From Progne subis subis (taxonomy: Eukaryota > Chordata > Aves > Passeriformes > Hirundinidae): 64,000 nucleotides of DNA. The notes beneath the pieces are model-generated. The model ran no database searches. It was not told the origin of the DNA and saw only the letters and a program-made list of their open reading frames with translations. The stretch spans positions 16,083 through 80,082 of the forward strand of contig JAKJHU010001344.1 of NCBI GenBank assembly GCA_022316685.1. The letters run 5' to 3'. Made by a program: the position numbers and the translations under genes. Positions within the stretch are counted from its first letter, which is position 1. The number at the start of each line of letters is the position of its first letter. Below, one piece after another: positions 31,521 through 45,069 of this stretch.

Positions 31521-32834
31521 GTTTCTGCGCCCCTTTCTCCCCTCAAAGGCTCTTCCATGAATTTCCCAACTGTCCCTAAATCCCTTCTCTTCCCTCCCTC
31601 CTTTTCTTCGGGGATGTAAAACCTGAGCACGATCATCCCTCTCCCTATCCCAGGCGTTTTCTCCCCTCTCCTCCTTATCCTGTGAGAGGGAAAAACTGGA
31701 ATAAAACCTGGAAAAGCAGAGATTTAGAGAGATTTTTAACTGGAAATGTGGGGTTTTGGGGCTGTGCTTCCCCAGGAGCCTCATCCTGTGCCATGAGCCA
31801 TCAGGGAATGGAGGTTTGGTTTTTTTTTTCCATTTTGCCCTTGGCCATTTTGTTCTCATTCCCTCTCTGAAATGTCACATTGTGATATTTGTAATGCTAA
31901 TAAAGAACAACTTGTAATATTTTTAATTGAATCCCTTTAAAGCTCTTAAAATCATAAATAGGGTTTGGTGGGATTTTTTTTTTTTTCTTTCCCCAGTTCT
32001 TTTTTTCTTTAATTTTGTCTGCGGGATCTTTTTTCAGGGCTTTGGAATCCCATGTAATTCTTGAAACAAGCCTGGAATAAATTGAATCAGTGTAAGAGGA
32101 TATTTGGCATAAATATGTGACACTATAAAGGAAATTTATGGTGTCCTCCTGCAAGAGATAAGAAAGGATTTGCCTGCATTATTCTGTTTCTGTGAATCAA
32201 CTTAATTTTTTTTTTTTTAGCTGCTGATTTTCAGGTTTTGGGTTGGGTTGTTTTTTTGGGTTTTTTTTAAAGTTTGATTTTTATTTCAGTGAGATGATTT
32301 TTCCCATGTTTCACAGAGGGAAAAAAAAATAAAATCCTTGCAGACTCCACGTGTCTGCACATACATCTCCTAAATTAAATTATAAATTTAAATAACTAAA
32401 TAAACTTCACAAATAAATTAATTTTGAGGCTCCGTCACAGCATCAGAGAACATTTCCAGAACTAGGATGTTTTTCCCCATATTTTTCTGGTGGAATATTT
32501 CAGCTAAATATTACATCAAAGGCAAAATTTTTTCCCCTGCTTAAGCACTTTTTCCAGCTTTTCCTTTACCTGAGATGTTTTGAAGATTCTGAGCTGAGTT
32601 TCCACCTTAGTTCTGAGCCCACAGAAGGAAACCAGCTGCTAAATACTTAATAATGACCTAATAAATCCTCGCTGTGCAGTATTTTTGGGGGAAGAAAGGG
32701 AACGTGGCTTTGTGGGGACATCAGGAAGGAGTGGTGTCATTCCTGGTCCCGCTGGCCTGGATGGGGAAGGATTTGTGTGAGGAAAAAAGGAGGAAGAAAA
32801 GGAAATAAATCAGTTTGGGCAGTAGAGAGTGGTT
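31521..32834 (+). other. CSMD2 intron, AT-rich, no recognised gene
   Basis: Notably AT-rich from 31880 to 32700, with T runs at 31975-31986 and 32209-32217. No exon recognised. Confidence 0.55.
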
Positions 32835-33073
32835 GGGCGTTGGTCTGAGGGGAGATGGGATCAGGGTTTTGGTGGGGTCAGGATGTGTTGGGGTCAGGGT
32901 TTTGATGGGATCGTGGTTTTGATGGGATCAGATATTGGTTTGGATCAGGGTTTTGGCTGGGATCAGTGTTTTGGTTGGGATTATGGGTTTGTTGGGATCC
33001 GGGTTTGATGGGATCAGGGTTTTGGTTGAGATCAGGGTTTGTTGGGATCCTGGTTTTGATGGGATCAGGTTTT
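32835..33073. repeat. Degenerate GGGATCAGGGTTTTG tandem repeat
   Basis: About a dozen variable units of 17-22 bases around GGGATCAGGGTTTTGATG / TGGGATCCGGGTTTGTT. The same motif fills the gaps between the three acceptor-carrying copies that follow. Confidence 0.85.
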
Positions 33074-33961
<888 letters not shown>

Positions 33962-33972
33962 TGAGGAGATCC

Positions 33973-34433
33973 GGGCTTGGAGGGAGCGGAGAAAAGAGGA
34001 GATGGAGCCTGGGGTTTGTCTGGAGTCCAAGTGCACACGGAGAGAGGGATTAACTCTGTGTCGGTGTCCGAGTGGGAACGGGGTCGGGGTAGGGAGGGGA
34101 GGAAGGAGAGGGGACAGTGCAGCAAATTCCCTCCGTGTCCCTGTGAGGGTTGGTCCTGCTTGGTGTGGGATGTGGGCTCTTGAATCCAGGTGTTCCTGGA
34201 GCAGCTGCGGGGCAGGAGCTGCTCTGGATCCCTGTGCTTTTCATCTATTCCCTATTATTTCATTTATTCTGTTTCGGCTGGGGTTGTCACAGCATGGTTT
34301 GGGTTGGGAGGGGCATTAAAGATCATCAGGGACACCTCCCACTGTCCCACCTGGCCTTGGGCACTGCCAGGGATCCAGGGGCAGCCACAGCTGCTCTGGG
34401 AATTCCATCCCAGCCCCTCCCAACCCTCACAGA
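33973..34433. repeat. Duplicated block, copy 1 (other copy 51431-51913)
   Basis: Near identical to 51431-51913 over about 460 bases, starting GGGCTTGGAGGGAGCGGAG and ending CCAACCCTCACAG. Copy 1 lacks about 25 bases of CR1 sequence (after CACTGTCCCA) that copy 2 keeps. Includes the CR1 fragment at 34285-34433. Confidence 0.9.
34285..34433 (-). mobile_element. CR1 LINE 3'-end fragment inside the duplicated block
   Basis: CACAGCATGGTTTGGGTTGG, CACTGCCAGGGATCCAGGGG and CCAGCCCCTCCCAACCCTCA, reverse orientation. Confidence 0.85.
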
Positions 34434-34685
34434 GAGGGATTCAATTCCAATATCCCCTCTAAACCTGCTCCCTTCCAAAGGCAGGAATCCCAATATCATC
34501 CCAATCCCATATTCAGTCCCAATATCCCATCTAAACCCACGCGGTCAAAGCCGATGTTGAGGAGAATTGTTGGTTTACCACAGCCCTGAGAGGAGGGGAT
34601 GAGCAAAGTGCGTCCTTGGCCCTGATGTTCTGTGGGAAAAAAAAAAAGTTGGAACCTGTTTAGATGCTGGGATGTGGTGGTGGAG

Positions 34686-34905
34686 TGTGTGTGCACAGCC
34701 AGACACTTCCAGAAGCTTCCAGGCACTTCCAAACACTTCCAGAAACATCCAGACACTTCCAAACACATCCAGTCACTTCCAGACGCTTCCAAACACTTCT
34801 GGAAGCTTCCAGACACTTCCAAACACCTCCAGACACAACCAGTCACTTCTAAACACTTCCAGAAGCATCCAGACATTTCCAAACACGTCTAGACACCTCC
34901 AGTAT
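34686..34905. repeat. Short-unit degenerate tandem repeat (CACTTCCA)
   Basis: Roughly 20 variable units of 10-12 bases: ACACTTCCAAAC, AAGCTTCCAGGC, AACATCCAGAC. The two strands give mirror frames such as HFQTLPETSR and WKCLEVSGSF, none judged coding. Confidence 0.85.
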
Positions 34906-34910
34906 CCCAG

Positions 34911-35035
34911 GGTCCTGTCCAGCCTGGCCTTGGACACCTCCAAGGATCCAGAGCTGGCCACAGCTTCTCTGGGAAGCCTTTTCCATCTCCTCCCCACCCT
35001 GATGTTAAAGGTTTATTCAGCCCCTCAGGCTCAGT
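34911..35035 (-). mobile_element. CR1 LINE 3'-region fragment
   Basis: GTCCTGTCCAGCCTGGCCTT, CACCTCCAAGGATCCAGAGC, CACAGCTTCTCTGGGAAGCC and CACCCTGATGTTAAAGG, reverse orientation. The short tandem repeat may have expanded inside this insertion, since GGTTTGGG.. is missing. Confidence 0.75.
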
Positions 35036-36875
35036 TTCTGTCCCCACACCGACTCTTCCCTGTGTTTCCCGGCTTTATTTAAATCCCTGACTTTCCCTCC
35101 CGGCCGAGCACTCGTTTTATTCAGGGCTGTAATTAAAAGTGAGCGTAATTATTTGTAATCGAAGCCCCTTTGATGTCTGGGGTTCTGGGAGGTGCCCGAG
35201 CAGCTCACCATGGAAGGGAGGCTGTGCCAGGAATGCTGATTTTTCCCAGTTTTTTTTTTTTGGCTGTGGCTGGTCCTTATCCAGGGAGAGTTCAGCCCCC
35301 AGGGGCACAGGAGGGAGGTTTGGGTTTAACTCCTGCTGTTTATGCAGTGTTGTAAATTTATTCACATTTTTGCGCTGTTAGAAGTTGAAACACGAGCCCT
35401 TTCTGTGCAGGAGTGACTCCGGGGTGTGGGGAGAGAAGGAGCTGTGACCACCCCGGCAATGGGAAGGATCAATCCCTGCCCATTTTCCCCTGGCAGTGGG
35501 AATCCAGGGCAGTGCTTGCTGCCCTCACAGCTTGTCCCAGTCTCAGCCCTTGTCTCTGGAGCAGAGGAACAGGAATTACTTTGCCGTGTAGCTCCAAAAC
35601 CCCTTTCTGAGGCGTTATTTCTGCTCTCAGGAGGTGACAGGAGTTCCTTGGATTCCTGCAAACATCGTTCCCTTAGCTGTGGATGAATCCTGAGCCTGCC
35701 AAGGCTCCAAGCTCCCAATTATTCTCCCTTGCCTCTGGACGTTCCTGCACGTTTGGCTCCCTGCCTTTTGCAGGGGGAATCTCCCAGACTCACAGGATCT
35801 TATGTTTTGGGCTGGTTTTTAGGTGGTGGTGTTTTTGGGTTTGGTTTGGTTTGGTTTTTTGGGTTTTTTGTTTGTTTTTCCTGGGAATTGTTAGGAAGCT
35901 GGGATCCTGCTCTCCCTTCCCTCTGGAGTGAGGCAGGGACAGGATGGAGGAAGAGCCGGTGGAGGAGGATTTTAACGAGGAATATCCCAAAATTCCCATT
36001 CCCAGGCAGGCTGTGGCTCAGGGCTGTCGTTATCCATGGTATGGCTGCACAAAAACCTGGATTTTGGGAGACCCAAGTGTGGAATCAGGAGATTTTTTCA
36101 GTGCTGATTGATTGGGAGGGATTTAATCAGCCCCAGGAGGGTCCCCTTCATCAGGGGGATGTGCACTGGATGTTCCCATGGGCTTGGACAGGGGCTGGAA
36201 TTCAGCACAGCTCAGGCTGTGGAGGGCGTTTCACTCTTTTCCATTATTTTTATTGTACATTTTTGTCTCCAAAAGTCCCCAGCATCCAGGTTTTGTGTGG
36301 ACAGAGCAGGGTGCAGGCGTTTCCTGGGTGTTTTGTAGGATAACGCTTCCATTTGGGTTTCCTCCTACAAGTTGTGAAGGAGGAGATGAAAAGCATGAGG
36401 AAAAATATTCCCCTGGGCTGTGCCCGGTGTTTCACTGAGCCTTTTGTGGTGAGTGTTCAGGTCGAATCTTCAGCTCTGTTCCCTTGCTTTAGTGCCAGTG
36501 TTGTGCCCAAAGTTTTCCTGCTTTTCCATCAGCAGTGTGACAGGAAAAGCTCCTCCTCTGGCCTTTCTGTGCCGAACTGTCTTAATTTTCCATGGGAATT
36601 CCTCCTTAGAGGAAATTCCTCCTCTCCCCTGTGGTTGGTTTCCTCCTCAGCTTTGAAGCCTGAGCCATAACAAACGCAGAATCTGCAAGTCCTGATCCTT
36701 TCCTGGATCACGAAGGGGATTGGAATTGGTCAAACCCATTCACTTCGAGGTCAGATCCATTGGAATCGGTCAAATCCATTCAATTGGTCAATCATTCATT
36801 TCCCAGCTCGGATCAGGGATTTCCACAGCGCGAGGAACTGCAGGTTCTGCTCATAACAAACACAGAATCTGCAAG
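35036..36875 (+). other. CSMD2 intron, no recognised gene
   Basis: Contains a GGTTTGG/TTTTGGG-rich stretch at 35810-35880. No exon recognised. Confidence 0.5.
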
Positions 36876-37590
36876 TCCTGATCCTTTCCTGGATCATAAA
36901 GGGGATTGGAATTGGACAAATCCATTAATTTTAATACTTCCTGACTTGGATCAGAGATTTCCACGGCGCTGCAGGTTCTGCTCCAGGATCTGCCCGTCAT
37001 ACACTGAAATATGGATTGGTGAAATCAGCAGCCTTGGTGAGCTGTGAGAGCAGATCCCACTGCCTTTTCCTTGGGAATGATAAACAGTTTTAATTAATTC
37101 AATTAATGTCAGCTTTGGAAGGGGTTTTTTTGGGGTTTAGATGTTTTGGTGTCGTTTACAGGGAGGGAAAACCTCTCCTGGAGCAGGGAAGAAAAACACT
37201 AATTCCTGTGGGGAGGCCACAGCTCTCCCTGCTTGTCCTGATCCTTTCCTGAATCGTAAAGGGGATTGGAATTGGACAAATCCATTCATTTTAATACTTC
37301 CTGACTTGGATCAGAGATTTCCACAGCGCTGCAGGTTCTGCTCCAGGATCTGCCCGTCATACACTGAAATATGGATTGGTGAGAGGAGATCCCACTGCCT
37401 TTTCCTTGGGAATGACAAATAGTTCCAATTAACTCAATTAATAATGCCGGTTTGCAAAGGGTTTGTTGTTTCTGGGTGTTCCATGCTGGAAGTTCAATGC
37501 CCAGGTTGGGAAAAGCTCTCCTGGAGCAGAGAGGGTTGGGAGAAAAGCACCAACTCCTTTGGGAAGGCCGCAGCTCTCCCTGCTCATCCC
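36876..37590. repeat. 360-base tandem duplication with partial third copy
   Basis: The block starting TCCTGATCCTTTCCTGGATC at 36876 recurs at 37236, with GGATTGGAATTGGACAAATC, CAGGATCTGCCCGTCATACA and ATCCCACTGCCTTTTCCTTG in the same order; a partial copy precedes it at 36690. The end of the unit (CTCTCCTGGAGCAG.. GCAGCTCTCCCTGCT) also appears twice. Confidence 0.8.
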
Positions 37591-39215
37591 TCGGGGATGA
37601 TCCCAGCATTTCCCATCCCCAGCCTGCCTGAGGGATGAACGACTGATGAACGATTTCCAGTGCCTATAAAATCCTTGGGAATCACCAGGATTTTGTGCCT
37701 GGAATTTTTCACTGACTCCAGTGGTCCTTGGACCAGGTCCTGTTCCATGGGGCTTTGGGAAAAGCAGGGAGCTGAACTTAGGGCTCATTTGCAAGTCCTC
37801 TGCTCTGTCTTTGGCAAAGAACCTCCAGCCTGGGATCCCCTGAGCCCCCAGATCCCCTCCAGATTTGCTGGGAATTCTGCATCCATAGGGCTGAGGCCTC
37901 CTCACTGACAAACTGGGATTATTTCCTGTGCAGAGAGGAGACATCAAACCTATCCGGGGGATGTTCAGATTTTTTTTTTAGCTGGGCCCCGGTGCAGTGC
38001 CCTGGGAATTAATTCCAACCACAGTGGGGAAAATAAAGCACTGGGGAGCTGAGAAATGCAAATGATAATCAGGGAATTTGCATAAAAGCTATTTCTGGCC
38101 CTTTTTGACATAATGGATGTGGCTGGTTGAAGTTTCTCCTGGGGTTATTTCCACCTGCAGCCAAAAAAAAAAACCCCAAAAATCCATGTCCAAGCTGATG
38201 GAGGGAGAAGAGTCCCTCCAGGGGATGATTTATCCCAGATGGAGGGGGAAATTCTGGAGCCTGAGGAGCAGGGAAATGAGGAATGTAAAGCTGCAGGTTG
38301 GAATTGCACGAGCTGCTGTTCTCCTGGAGGGAATTATCGTGGATTTTTCTCCTCAGGATGTGACTGAGCTTCCAATCACTTCGGTGGCACTTTGGAATCA
38401 GGAGTCCCATCCCGTTTTCCTGCCCTTTGCTGATTGCTCCCTGTCACTTCAGCAGCTCCAGGTTTGGGGGTGCTGGTGGCTGTCTGGCAGTTGAAATAAT
38501 TAAATTAAACGGATTAATTTTCCATCTCAGCTTTCAGAGGGGGAAAAAAAAAAAAAAAGGGGAAATGGGTAAATAAATACAATATTCAGCATCCAAATCC
38601 TGTGCCACGAGATTGCGTTCTGGAGTGTGCTAGGATGTAATTAGTTGTTTAATTAGGGTCAGACCGCTCAGGATGCAGCTCCTTGAGTGGCTGGTTGGAG
38701 TAATGGTGTGTGCAGATCTGCAGCTCGGTGTTCTCGGGATTAATTACAGTTATTCCAGCCCTTCATGCTTTTGGAGCCTGCACAGGTTAATATTTGGGTA
38801 CTAGACACAAATTAAAGTTGTCTGAAGCATCACCCAGGCTCCTGCTTCACCTTCCTGGGGCTTTGGGGGGAGAAAAAACCCCTCTTTTCACAATGACTAA
38901 AATCTCTAAATTTAACTTTCTGTGCGTTGAAAAAATACTGTGATCGTCTGGAGAAAAGAAAACACAGGACAGCTCAGCCTGAACTGTATAAACACCATTT
39001 TTAAAAATTACTTTTGGTTTGAACTTCGGGGTTTTTTTATCCCCCTGGGAATCAAGAGCTGCTCAAGTTTTGCAGGAGGTGCTGCTTAGAAAAGCAAGAA
39101 AACGCAAGAGGAAGATTTTGGCTTTCCTGGGCTTTGGTTCCTTGCCCCAAACCAAGGTGGAAAGTGTCCCCAGAGCTCTGTGATCCTTGGCACTCACCTG
39201 GGTCCTTCTCCTTCT
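37591..39215 (+). other. CSMD2 intron, no recognised gene
   Basis: A run at 38162-38172 and another at 38543-38558. No exon recognised. Confidence 0.5.
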
Positions 39216-39265
39216 TGATTTTTGGTGATTTTTTTGGTGATTTTTTTTTTTTTTTTGGGTTTGTT

Positions 39266-39304
<39 letters not shown>

Positions 39305-39652
39305 GTGATTTTTTTTGGGTGATTTTTTTGGGGGGGTGATTTTTTTTTTTGGTGATTTTTTTTTGGGTGATTTTTTTGGTAATTTTTTTTGTGATATTTT
39401 TTTGTGATTTTTTTTTGGTGATTTTTTTGGTGATTTTTTTTTGGGGTGATGGGTTTTTTTGGTGATTTTTTTTGGGTGATTTTTTTGGGGGGTGATTTTT
39501 TTTTTTTGGTGATTTTTTTTTGGGTGATTTTTTTTTTTGGTAATTTTTTTGTGATTTTTTTGTGATTTTTTTTGTGATTTTTTTTTTGTGATTTTTTTTT
39601 TTGGTGTTTTTTTGGTGATTTTTTTTTGGTGATTTTTTTGGTGATTTTTGTG
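39216..39652. repeat. T-rich low-complexity block, (GGTGATTTTTTT)n
   Basis: Over 400 bases of T runs broken by GGTGA, GGGTGA or GTGA, with one run of more than 40 T. The reverse strand opens a false ITKKITKKK frame. Lengths of the T runs may not be reliable in an assembly. Confidence 0.95.
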
Positions 39653-40358
39653 TTGTGTGAAGCAGCTGGAAGAAGCATCAACCCACGTTTTGGTGATTTA
39701 CTCTGTTCAAAGTCAGGAAATCGAATGTGTTTACAAAGGTCTCGTGCGTTTCGCCTGGTTTTGTGCTTTTTTTATTTTTGTTGGTCAGGTAAAGAGTCCA
39801 AGAAACGAAACTCCGTTGATTTCTGCTGATGGGGGAATGCGAAACTCTTCTTTAATTTAATTAACCTCTTCTTTTTCTGTTTGTTCAGCCTGTCCCAGGC
39901 TGGGTTGAGGACTCTGCCCCCTAAATTGGATTTGAAAAGCAGAGATTCCCAAAGCAGCTGAGAGCCTTGGAGCACAAATTTCCCTGGGAGTTCTGCTCCT
40001 AAATGATGCAGAGAGGCTGCGAAAATCCAAAGTTTGGGTGGAACAGGAGGGAAAAACCAGGGAATGGGGATGTGGGGATGCTGAGGATTGTGTTTGCAGA
40101 CAGCTGGGGACAATTCCCTGACAATTCCCATAAATCCATGAATTCTCTCCTGCTCTGAGCACGAGCCAGGAGAATTTCCAGAGCCACGAAGCAAAAGTCT
40201 CTGCAGGTCCAAATCCAGCTCCAGAATTCCAGCTTTGGGGTGGGAGGAGGCACGTTGAGGTCTCAGCACACAAATATTGGTATCACTGAAGTCATGTGGG
40301 CAAGCAGGAGGTGAAGGAGCGGGGATCCAAATAAATCACCTCCAAAAATCCTGGGAAA
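39653..40358 (+). other. CSMD2 intron, no recognised feature
   Basis: Nothing recognised. Confidence 0.5.
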
Positions 40359-40576
40359 ACAAACAAACAAACAGCAACAAACCCCAAACAAACAAACAGC
40401 AACAAAACCCCAAACAAACAAACAGCAACAAAACCCCAAACAAACAAACAGCAACAAAACCCCAAACAAACAAACAGCAACAAAACCCCAAACAAACAGC
40501 AACAAAACCCCAAACAAACAGCAACAAAACCCCAAACAAACAAACAGCAACAAAACCCCAAACAAACAAGCAAACC
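40359..40576. repeat. 26-base / 22-base (AAAC)-rich minisatellite
   Basis: About nine units of the kind AAACAAACAGCAACAAAACC, most with an extra AAAC. It ends 130 bases before an exon. Confidence 0.95.
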
Positions 40577-40673
40577 CCCCCCACAAAACCGAAACTTTTG
40601 GGGATGTTCTGGAGATTTCGATGCTCTCGGAAGCTGCCGCGGGATTCCCAGGGCAGGGCTTGGTGCTAATTGA

Positions 40674-40811
<138 letters not shown>

Positions 40812-41039
40812 TGAGTAACAATTCCTGGGAACCCACCTGGCCGGGGGGAGCTGCGGGCTTGGGATGCAGGAGCTGGTCCTGCGTGGGTTTGGGGCTGGTT
40901 GTCACTTCTGGGGACAGAAAATTCTCCCCTCTGTGCTTCTCTGCTCCTCGGGGAGAGGTTGAGGGTCTCCAGAGAGCTGAGAAAAGCTGGGATACACAAG
41001 GAAAAGCACCAGGAGCTGCTTGGATCGATCTCTCTCCTG

Positions 41040-41523
41040 TGATGCCTTGGGAAGGCTGAGCTGGAACAGGGACTGGACAGAGCTGGAGAGTAAAGTGGAT
41101 ATTTATTGAAAGGCTTTTAGGGTACAGCTTGGGCAGGACAAGAGCCTGGGCAGGGACACACCCAAAATGGGCACAAAATGGACACAAAATGGACACAAAA
41201 TGGACACAAAATGGGCACAAAATGGCTGCCTGGTCACAAGGTCTCACACTTTTATAAGTTTTGGTCCATTTGCACATTGGGGTTCCATTGTCCAATTCCA
41301 GCTCCAGGTTCTGCAGTCCCATCCCAGTTTTCTCCCTCCAGCCACCGCTGTTTGTGCTCTGGGGCTGAACACTTGTCCCAGTTGTCCTTGGTGTGCACAG
41401 GAACAGGATTTGTTTTGTGTCGCTGCTGTGTGCAGAGAGCTGAGTGACCCTGAGTGTGAGCTCAGAGCTGCACCTGGGCAGCACAGAACCTGGAACACAG
41501 CAAAGATAAAACTTGAGGCATCA
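41040..41523 (-). mobile_element. Solo LTR with perfect four-base target duplication
   Basis: Termini are a seven-base inverted repeat (TGATGCC at 41040, GGCATCA at 41517) with CCTG on both sides (41036-41039, 41524-41527). On the - strand it has CTTATAAAAGTG and CAATAAATATCC. It is the better-preserved twin of 16530-17002; it also has about six copies of an ACACAAAATGG unit at 41165-41226. Lies 229 bases after an exon donor. Confidence 0.88.
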
Positions 41524-43195
41524 CCTGCTGCCCTCATCTGTGGCTGTAAATCTGAGATCTTGGAGTGGCATCCCAGCATTTCACACCCAGGGTGCATCTG
41601 GGGAAACGAGGCTTCTTCCAGGCTGGGATTTGGGATTTTTGCATCCTTTGCTTGCAAATCTGACGTTCTGGGGAGGTTTCTTCAGCACAGGGAACGTGCA
41701 GATGGTCCTGCTTTCCCTCCAGCAAAGCTGTGCTCTGGCAACTGATGGAGAAATTCATTGTATTTTTTCCTTCTTCTTGTTTTTCCATGTGGAGCAGCCT
41801 CCCACTCCATTTCCACTTATCTCAGCATTTCCTTGTCTTTCCCAAACATCTTTTTTCCCTGAGATTTTGTTTCAGGGGTGATCCTTGGTCAGGAACCCCA
41901 GCCTGGAGTGTGAAGGTTGATTGTTACACAGGTGCAGTTCAGGTGTCCCAGAACATTTCACAGCTGCTTGGTCCAAACCTGCAGATCTCTGCCAGTTTGG
42001 AAGAAATTCCCGAGATCTTTTCCCATTCCATCCCTTCTGGTTTGCCGGAAACCTGTGAAGATTTTCCTTCATTCCATGGGTTTTTCCCACTCTCTGTTAT
42101 CTCCTCAGCGCTTTGCTGATGGAAATTTGGAATATCTGTGACTGAGCAAAGGAGGAATCACTTCCTGGGAAGTTCCCAGTGAATTCCTGATGCTGATCCT
42201 TCCAGGAATGTTTGGATTTTTTTTATTTTTTTGGTTAATAATCTGGGAGGTTTAATTGAAAAGCAATGAAATGGGAGAGAGATGTGAAGACCACAGTGCT
42301 AATTAACATCCATGAAAGTCCATGGATCACTTTTTCCAGACTTTTCTGCCCGCTCTCAGCTGGATCCACAGATCAGGAGCAACACCTGGATACAAACCAA
42401 AGTTTCTTTAGAGGAATCAAAATGCAGAAACTCCTGTCAAAGGCAGCAATTCCAATTTCCTTCCTGCTCTTCACCTCCCCTTGGCTGTTGAGGAGCTCAG
42501 CCCTGCTGCCTTTCCAATCAAGGAACGCACTTGAGCAGAGTTGCACAGCGGCAGGCTCCATCCCAGCCCGAGCTGGGAGGAGCTGCTTGTTTCCAGGCTC
42601 GTTCCCATCCCTGGAAAATGGGAGCAGAGCAGATTGTCAGGCTGAGCTTCCTGGCTTGCAGAAGGAATTTGATTTCCTGGGGTAACAAGCACCCAAGTCA
42701 ATCACACCCAGCTCGTTAAAAGTGGGGTGGCAAAGGATGCAGAAAGGTTTGGAGCAGCTTTTCCTGGAGGTTTTCCCTCTTGGAGTGTTCCTCGTTCCTG
42801 CCAGGCTGCTGCTTCAATAAATAAACTGAGAATCAACAACAATCCTCCTGAACGTCTCTGGGATGCAAAACAGGCGCTGAAACAAGATCACTTCTTCATT
42901 TAGCAGCAGCCTGAGATCAATAAAATCAGATCAGTGAGATCAGAGCAATCAGGGAGCAAAGGCAGGGGCAGAGCTGGGATTGTGACTGCAGGGAAAAACT
43001 CGCCTGGGGTTGAAGGGAGAGCCTGAGCAGTGGCTGCTGCAGGTGTCCCTGGGCTCTGTGGGATCCCTGGCGTGGGGAGGAGAGGTCTGTGAGGTCCAGG
43101 GTGGTCCCATTTCTCCTGGAAAGGAGCTGGCACTCGGCAAGGAGCGGAGTTAATGTCACCTGCACTGGGTGAGTGACACAGCCCTTGGAGCTGTC
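41524..43195 (+). other. CSMD2 intron, no recognised gene
   Basis: Nothing coding or repetitive recognised, apart from a T run at 42218-42232. Confidence 0.5.
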
Positions 43196-43640
43196 ACACA
43201 ATCCTGGAATGCTTTGGGTTGGAATTGACCTTAAAGCCCATCCAGGGACACCTTCCACCATCCCAGGCTGCTCCAAGCCCTGTCCAGCCTGGCCTTGGAC
43301 ACTTCAGGGATCCAGGGACAGCCACAGCTTCTCTGGGCACCCTGTGCCAGGGTTCCCCATCCTCACAGCCAGGAATTCCTTCCCAATATCCCACCCCTTT
43401 TCCATTCCCCCTTGTCCTGGCACTGCAGGTCCTGGTGCAGAGTCCTTCCAGGCAGGTGCTGTGAGGTCTCCAATCTTTTCTTCTCCAGGCTGAGCATTCC
43501 CAGCTCTCCCAGCCTGGATCCTGTCTCTTTTTTGATGTTTTTCTCCCTCCTCTGGCCTTGCTCCAGCAATTCCATGTTCCTCCTCTGTTGAGTTGAGTTT
43601 TTACCCAGGAACCTTTCGAGTGCTGCTGTTGTACCTGGGG
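43196..43640 (-). mobile_element. CR1 LINE fragment, longer copy
   Basis: Runs from CACACAATCCTGGAATGC through GGGACACCTTCCACCATCCC, CTTGGACACTTCAGGGATCC, TCCAATCTTTTCTTCTCCAG and GCTGAGCATTCCCAGCTCTC, covering the 3' end and some of the upstream region in reverse orientation. Confidence 0.85.
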
Positions 43641-44537
43641 TCAGGCTCAGCCCGGAGCCAGGGATGAATTTGGATTTATTCAAACGCTGCAGGAAATATT
43701 TAAAAAAACCCCTCTCTCTCCACTGGCGCCTCATTTCTGAATTCCTCGCGGATTAAACCTCAGCAGCACCGGGATAATCACAGCATTAAACACAGCAGGA
43801 ATGATCATCCTGCCCACGCCAGGAGCACGGGGAAGGGAGCTGAGCTCCACCTGTGCAAAAGAGGCTCCTGTGGCTGGGGGATGCAGCTCCAAAAGCTGTG
43901 CTGAACCTCGGCGAGGTGATTAATCCCAGAGGCTGAAGGAGCCTCGTTAATGGGGAGAGACCAGCGACGTTTCCCTCAGTCTTCCTCAGCCCTCCCGGGA
44001 GCATCCTAGGGGAAGGCAGAGCCCTGATCCTGCCGGGATCGCAGATTTGGGCTCCTGCTTTGTCTGCTGGGTGCTTTTTTTTTTTTTTTTTTTGCCTTTT
44101 TTAGATCCTTGGAGGAACTTCCCTCAGGGCAGAAACAGAGCAGGGAATTGGGTGGAAAGTCGTGGGTTTTTTTTTTTTTTCTGGAAACTGCTGCGAGGGC
44201 AGTTCGGAGGGTTCAGTCACCCGGGGCACAGTTTGGCTTCTGGGAATTTTATTATTTTATTTGCTGGCTGATGTTTTGCCTCAGCGAGCAGGGAAACCAT
44301 TCCTTTTTTTTTTTTGCTGCTGGGTGAGATCTGTTACAATAACAGCGGTGAATTGTAATTATTGCAGCGAGGGCGGCGGGAGCAGGTTCGGCGCGGGGGT
44401 AGAACGCCGAACACGAGAGCGTTTTCATCAGGCTTGAAAACGCCTCCAGCTTTTTGGGGCGATCCTTAATCAATTTGTCACTTTTCCCTGCTCCTGCAGA
44501 GGCCTTTATTTGAGGGTGGGTGATCCTGTGGCCGCTT
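43641..44537 (+). other. CSMD2 intron, no recognised gene
   Basis: T runs at 44077-44093 and 44167-44180. Ends at the four-base target duplication of the LTR. Confidence 0.5.
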
Positions 44538-45026
44538 TGTTAGGAAAATTAATCCACGAACACCGGAGGTTTATGTCCAAAAAGGAGACAGAGGAGTCCT
44601 TTTACTTTATTCCAATAAAGGGAGAGGCCATGGGGCATTTCCCCCGGGGTCTCTCAGGTTTTGGAGGATGCAGCCTCCTTTTTATCCCAATTTCCCAGCC
44701 GCATTTCCCTCTCTCTCTCCCCATTGGCTGAGGGACTTGAGAGGCACAGACTTCCCAAAATGCCTCAGATTCCCCTTTTAATGTATAACCCCCTAATTTT
44801 TAATTCTTATGGGATTTATGGGTTTTTCCCCATTGTTACTTTCACCTTTCAATATCCAATTTCATTTATAAACAAACCTACAGTTTGTTAGTAAAGGCAA
44901 ATTTCTTCTTTTCCATCCATCAATCAGTGGGATCCTTCCCATGGTTTCTCTCATCTCTCAGCGCTGGTTTTATCTACCAGCAGACCCAGGGCTTGTCTGT
45001 AAAGACAAACCTCGTCATTCCTCTCA
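44538..45026 (-). mobile_element. Solo LTR ending 43 bases before a CSMD2 exon
   Basis: On the - strand: TGAGAGGAATGACGAGG at the start, poly-A signal AATAAAGTAAAAGG, end TTTCCTAACA. Flanked by GCTT on both sides (44534-44537, 45027-45030), as expected of a gammaretrovirus-like element. About 489 bases; twin at 10466-10956. Its plus-strand end CTCTCA plus the G of the duplicated site makes an AG acceptor. Confidence 0.85.
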
Positions 45027-45027
45027 G
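45026..45027 (+). promoter_or_regulatory. Possible alternative 3' splice acceptor made by the LTR
   Basis: GTCATTCCTCTCAG ends with AG at 45026-45027. It spans the LTR end and the first base of the target duplication. Use of it would add 42 bases to the exon at 45070 in frame, with no stop, giving FGAVDLLFVVDFCS. Confidence 0.35.
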
Positions 45028-45069
45028 CTTTGGGGCTGTTGATTTGTTGTTTGTTGTTGATTTTTGCAG

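Noticed and set aside
39052..39681. KITKKIT-rich 209-codon - strand frame
   Set aside because: Translation of the T-rich block on the other strand.
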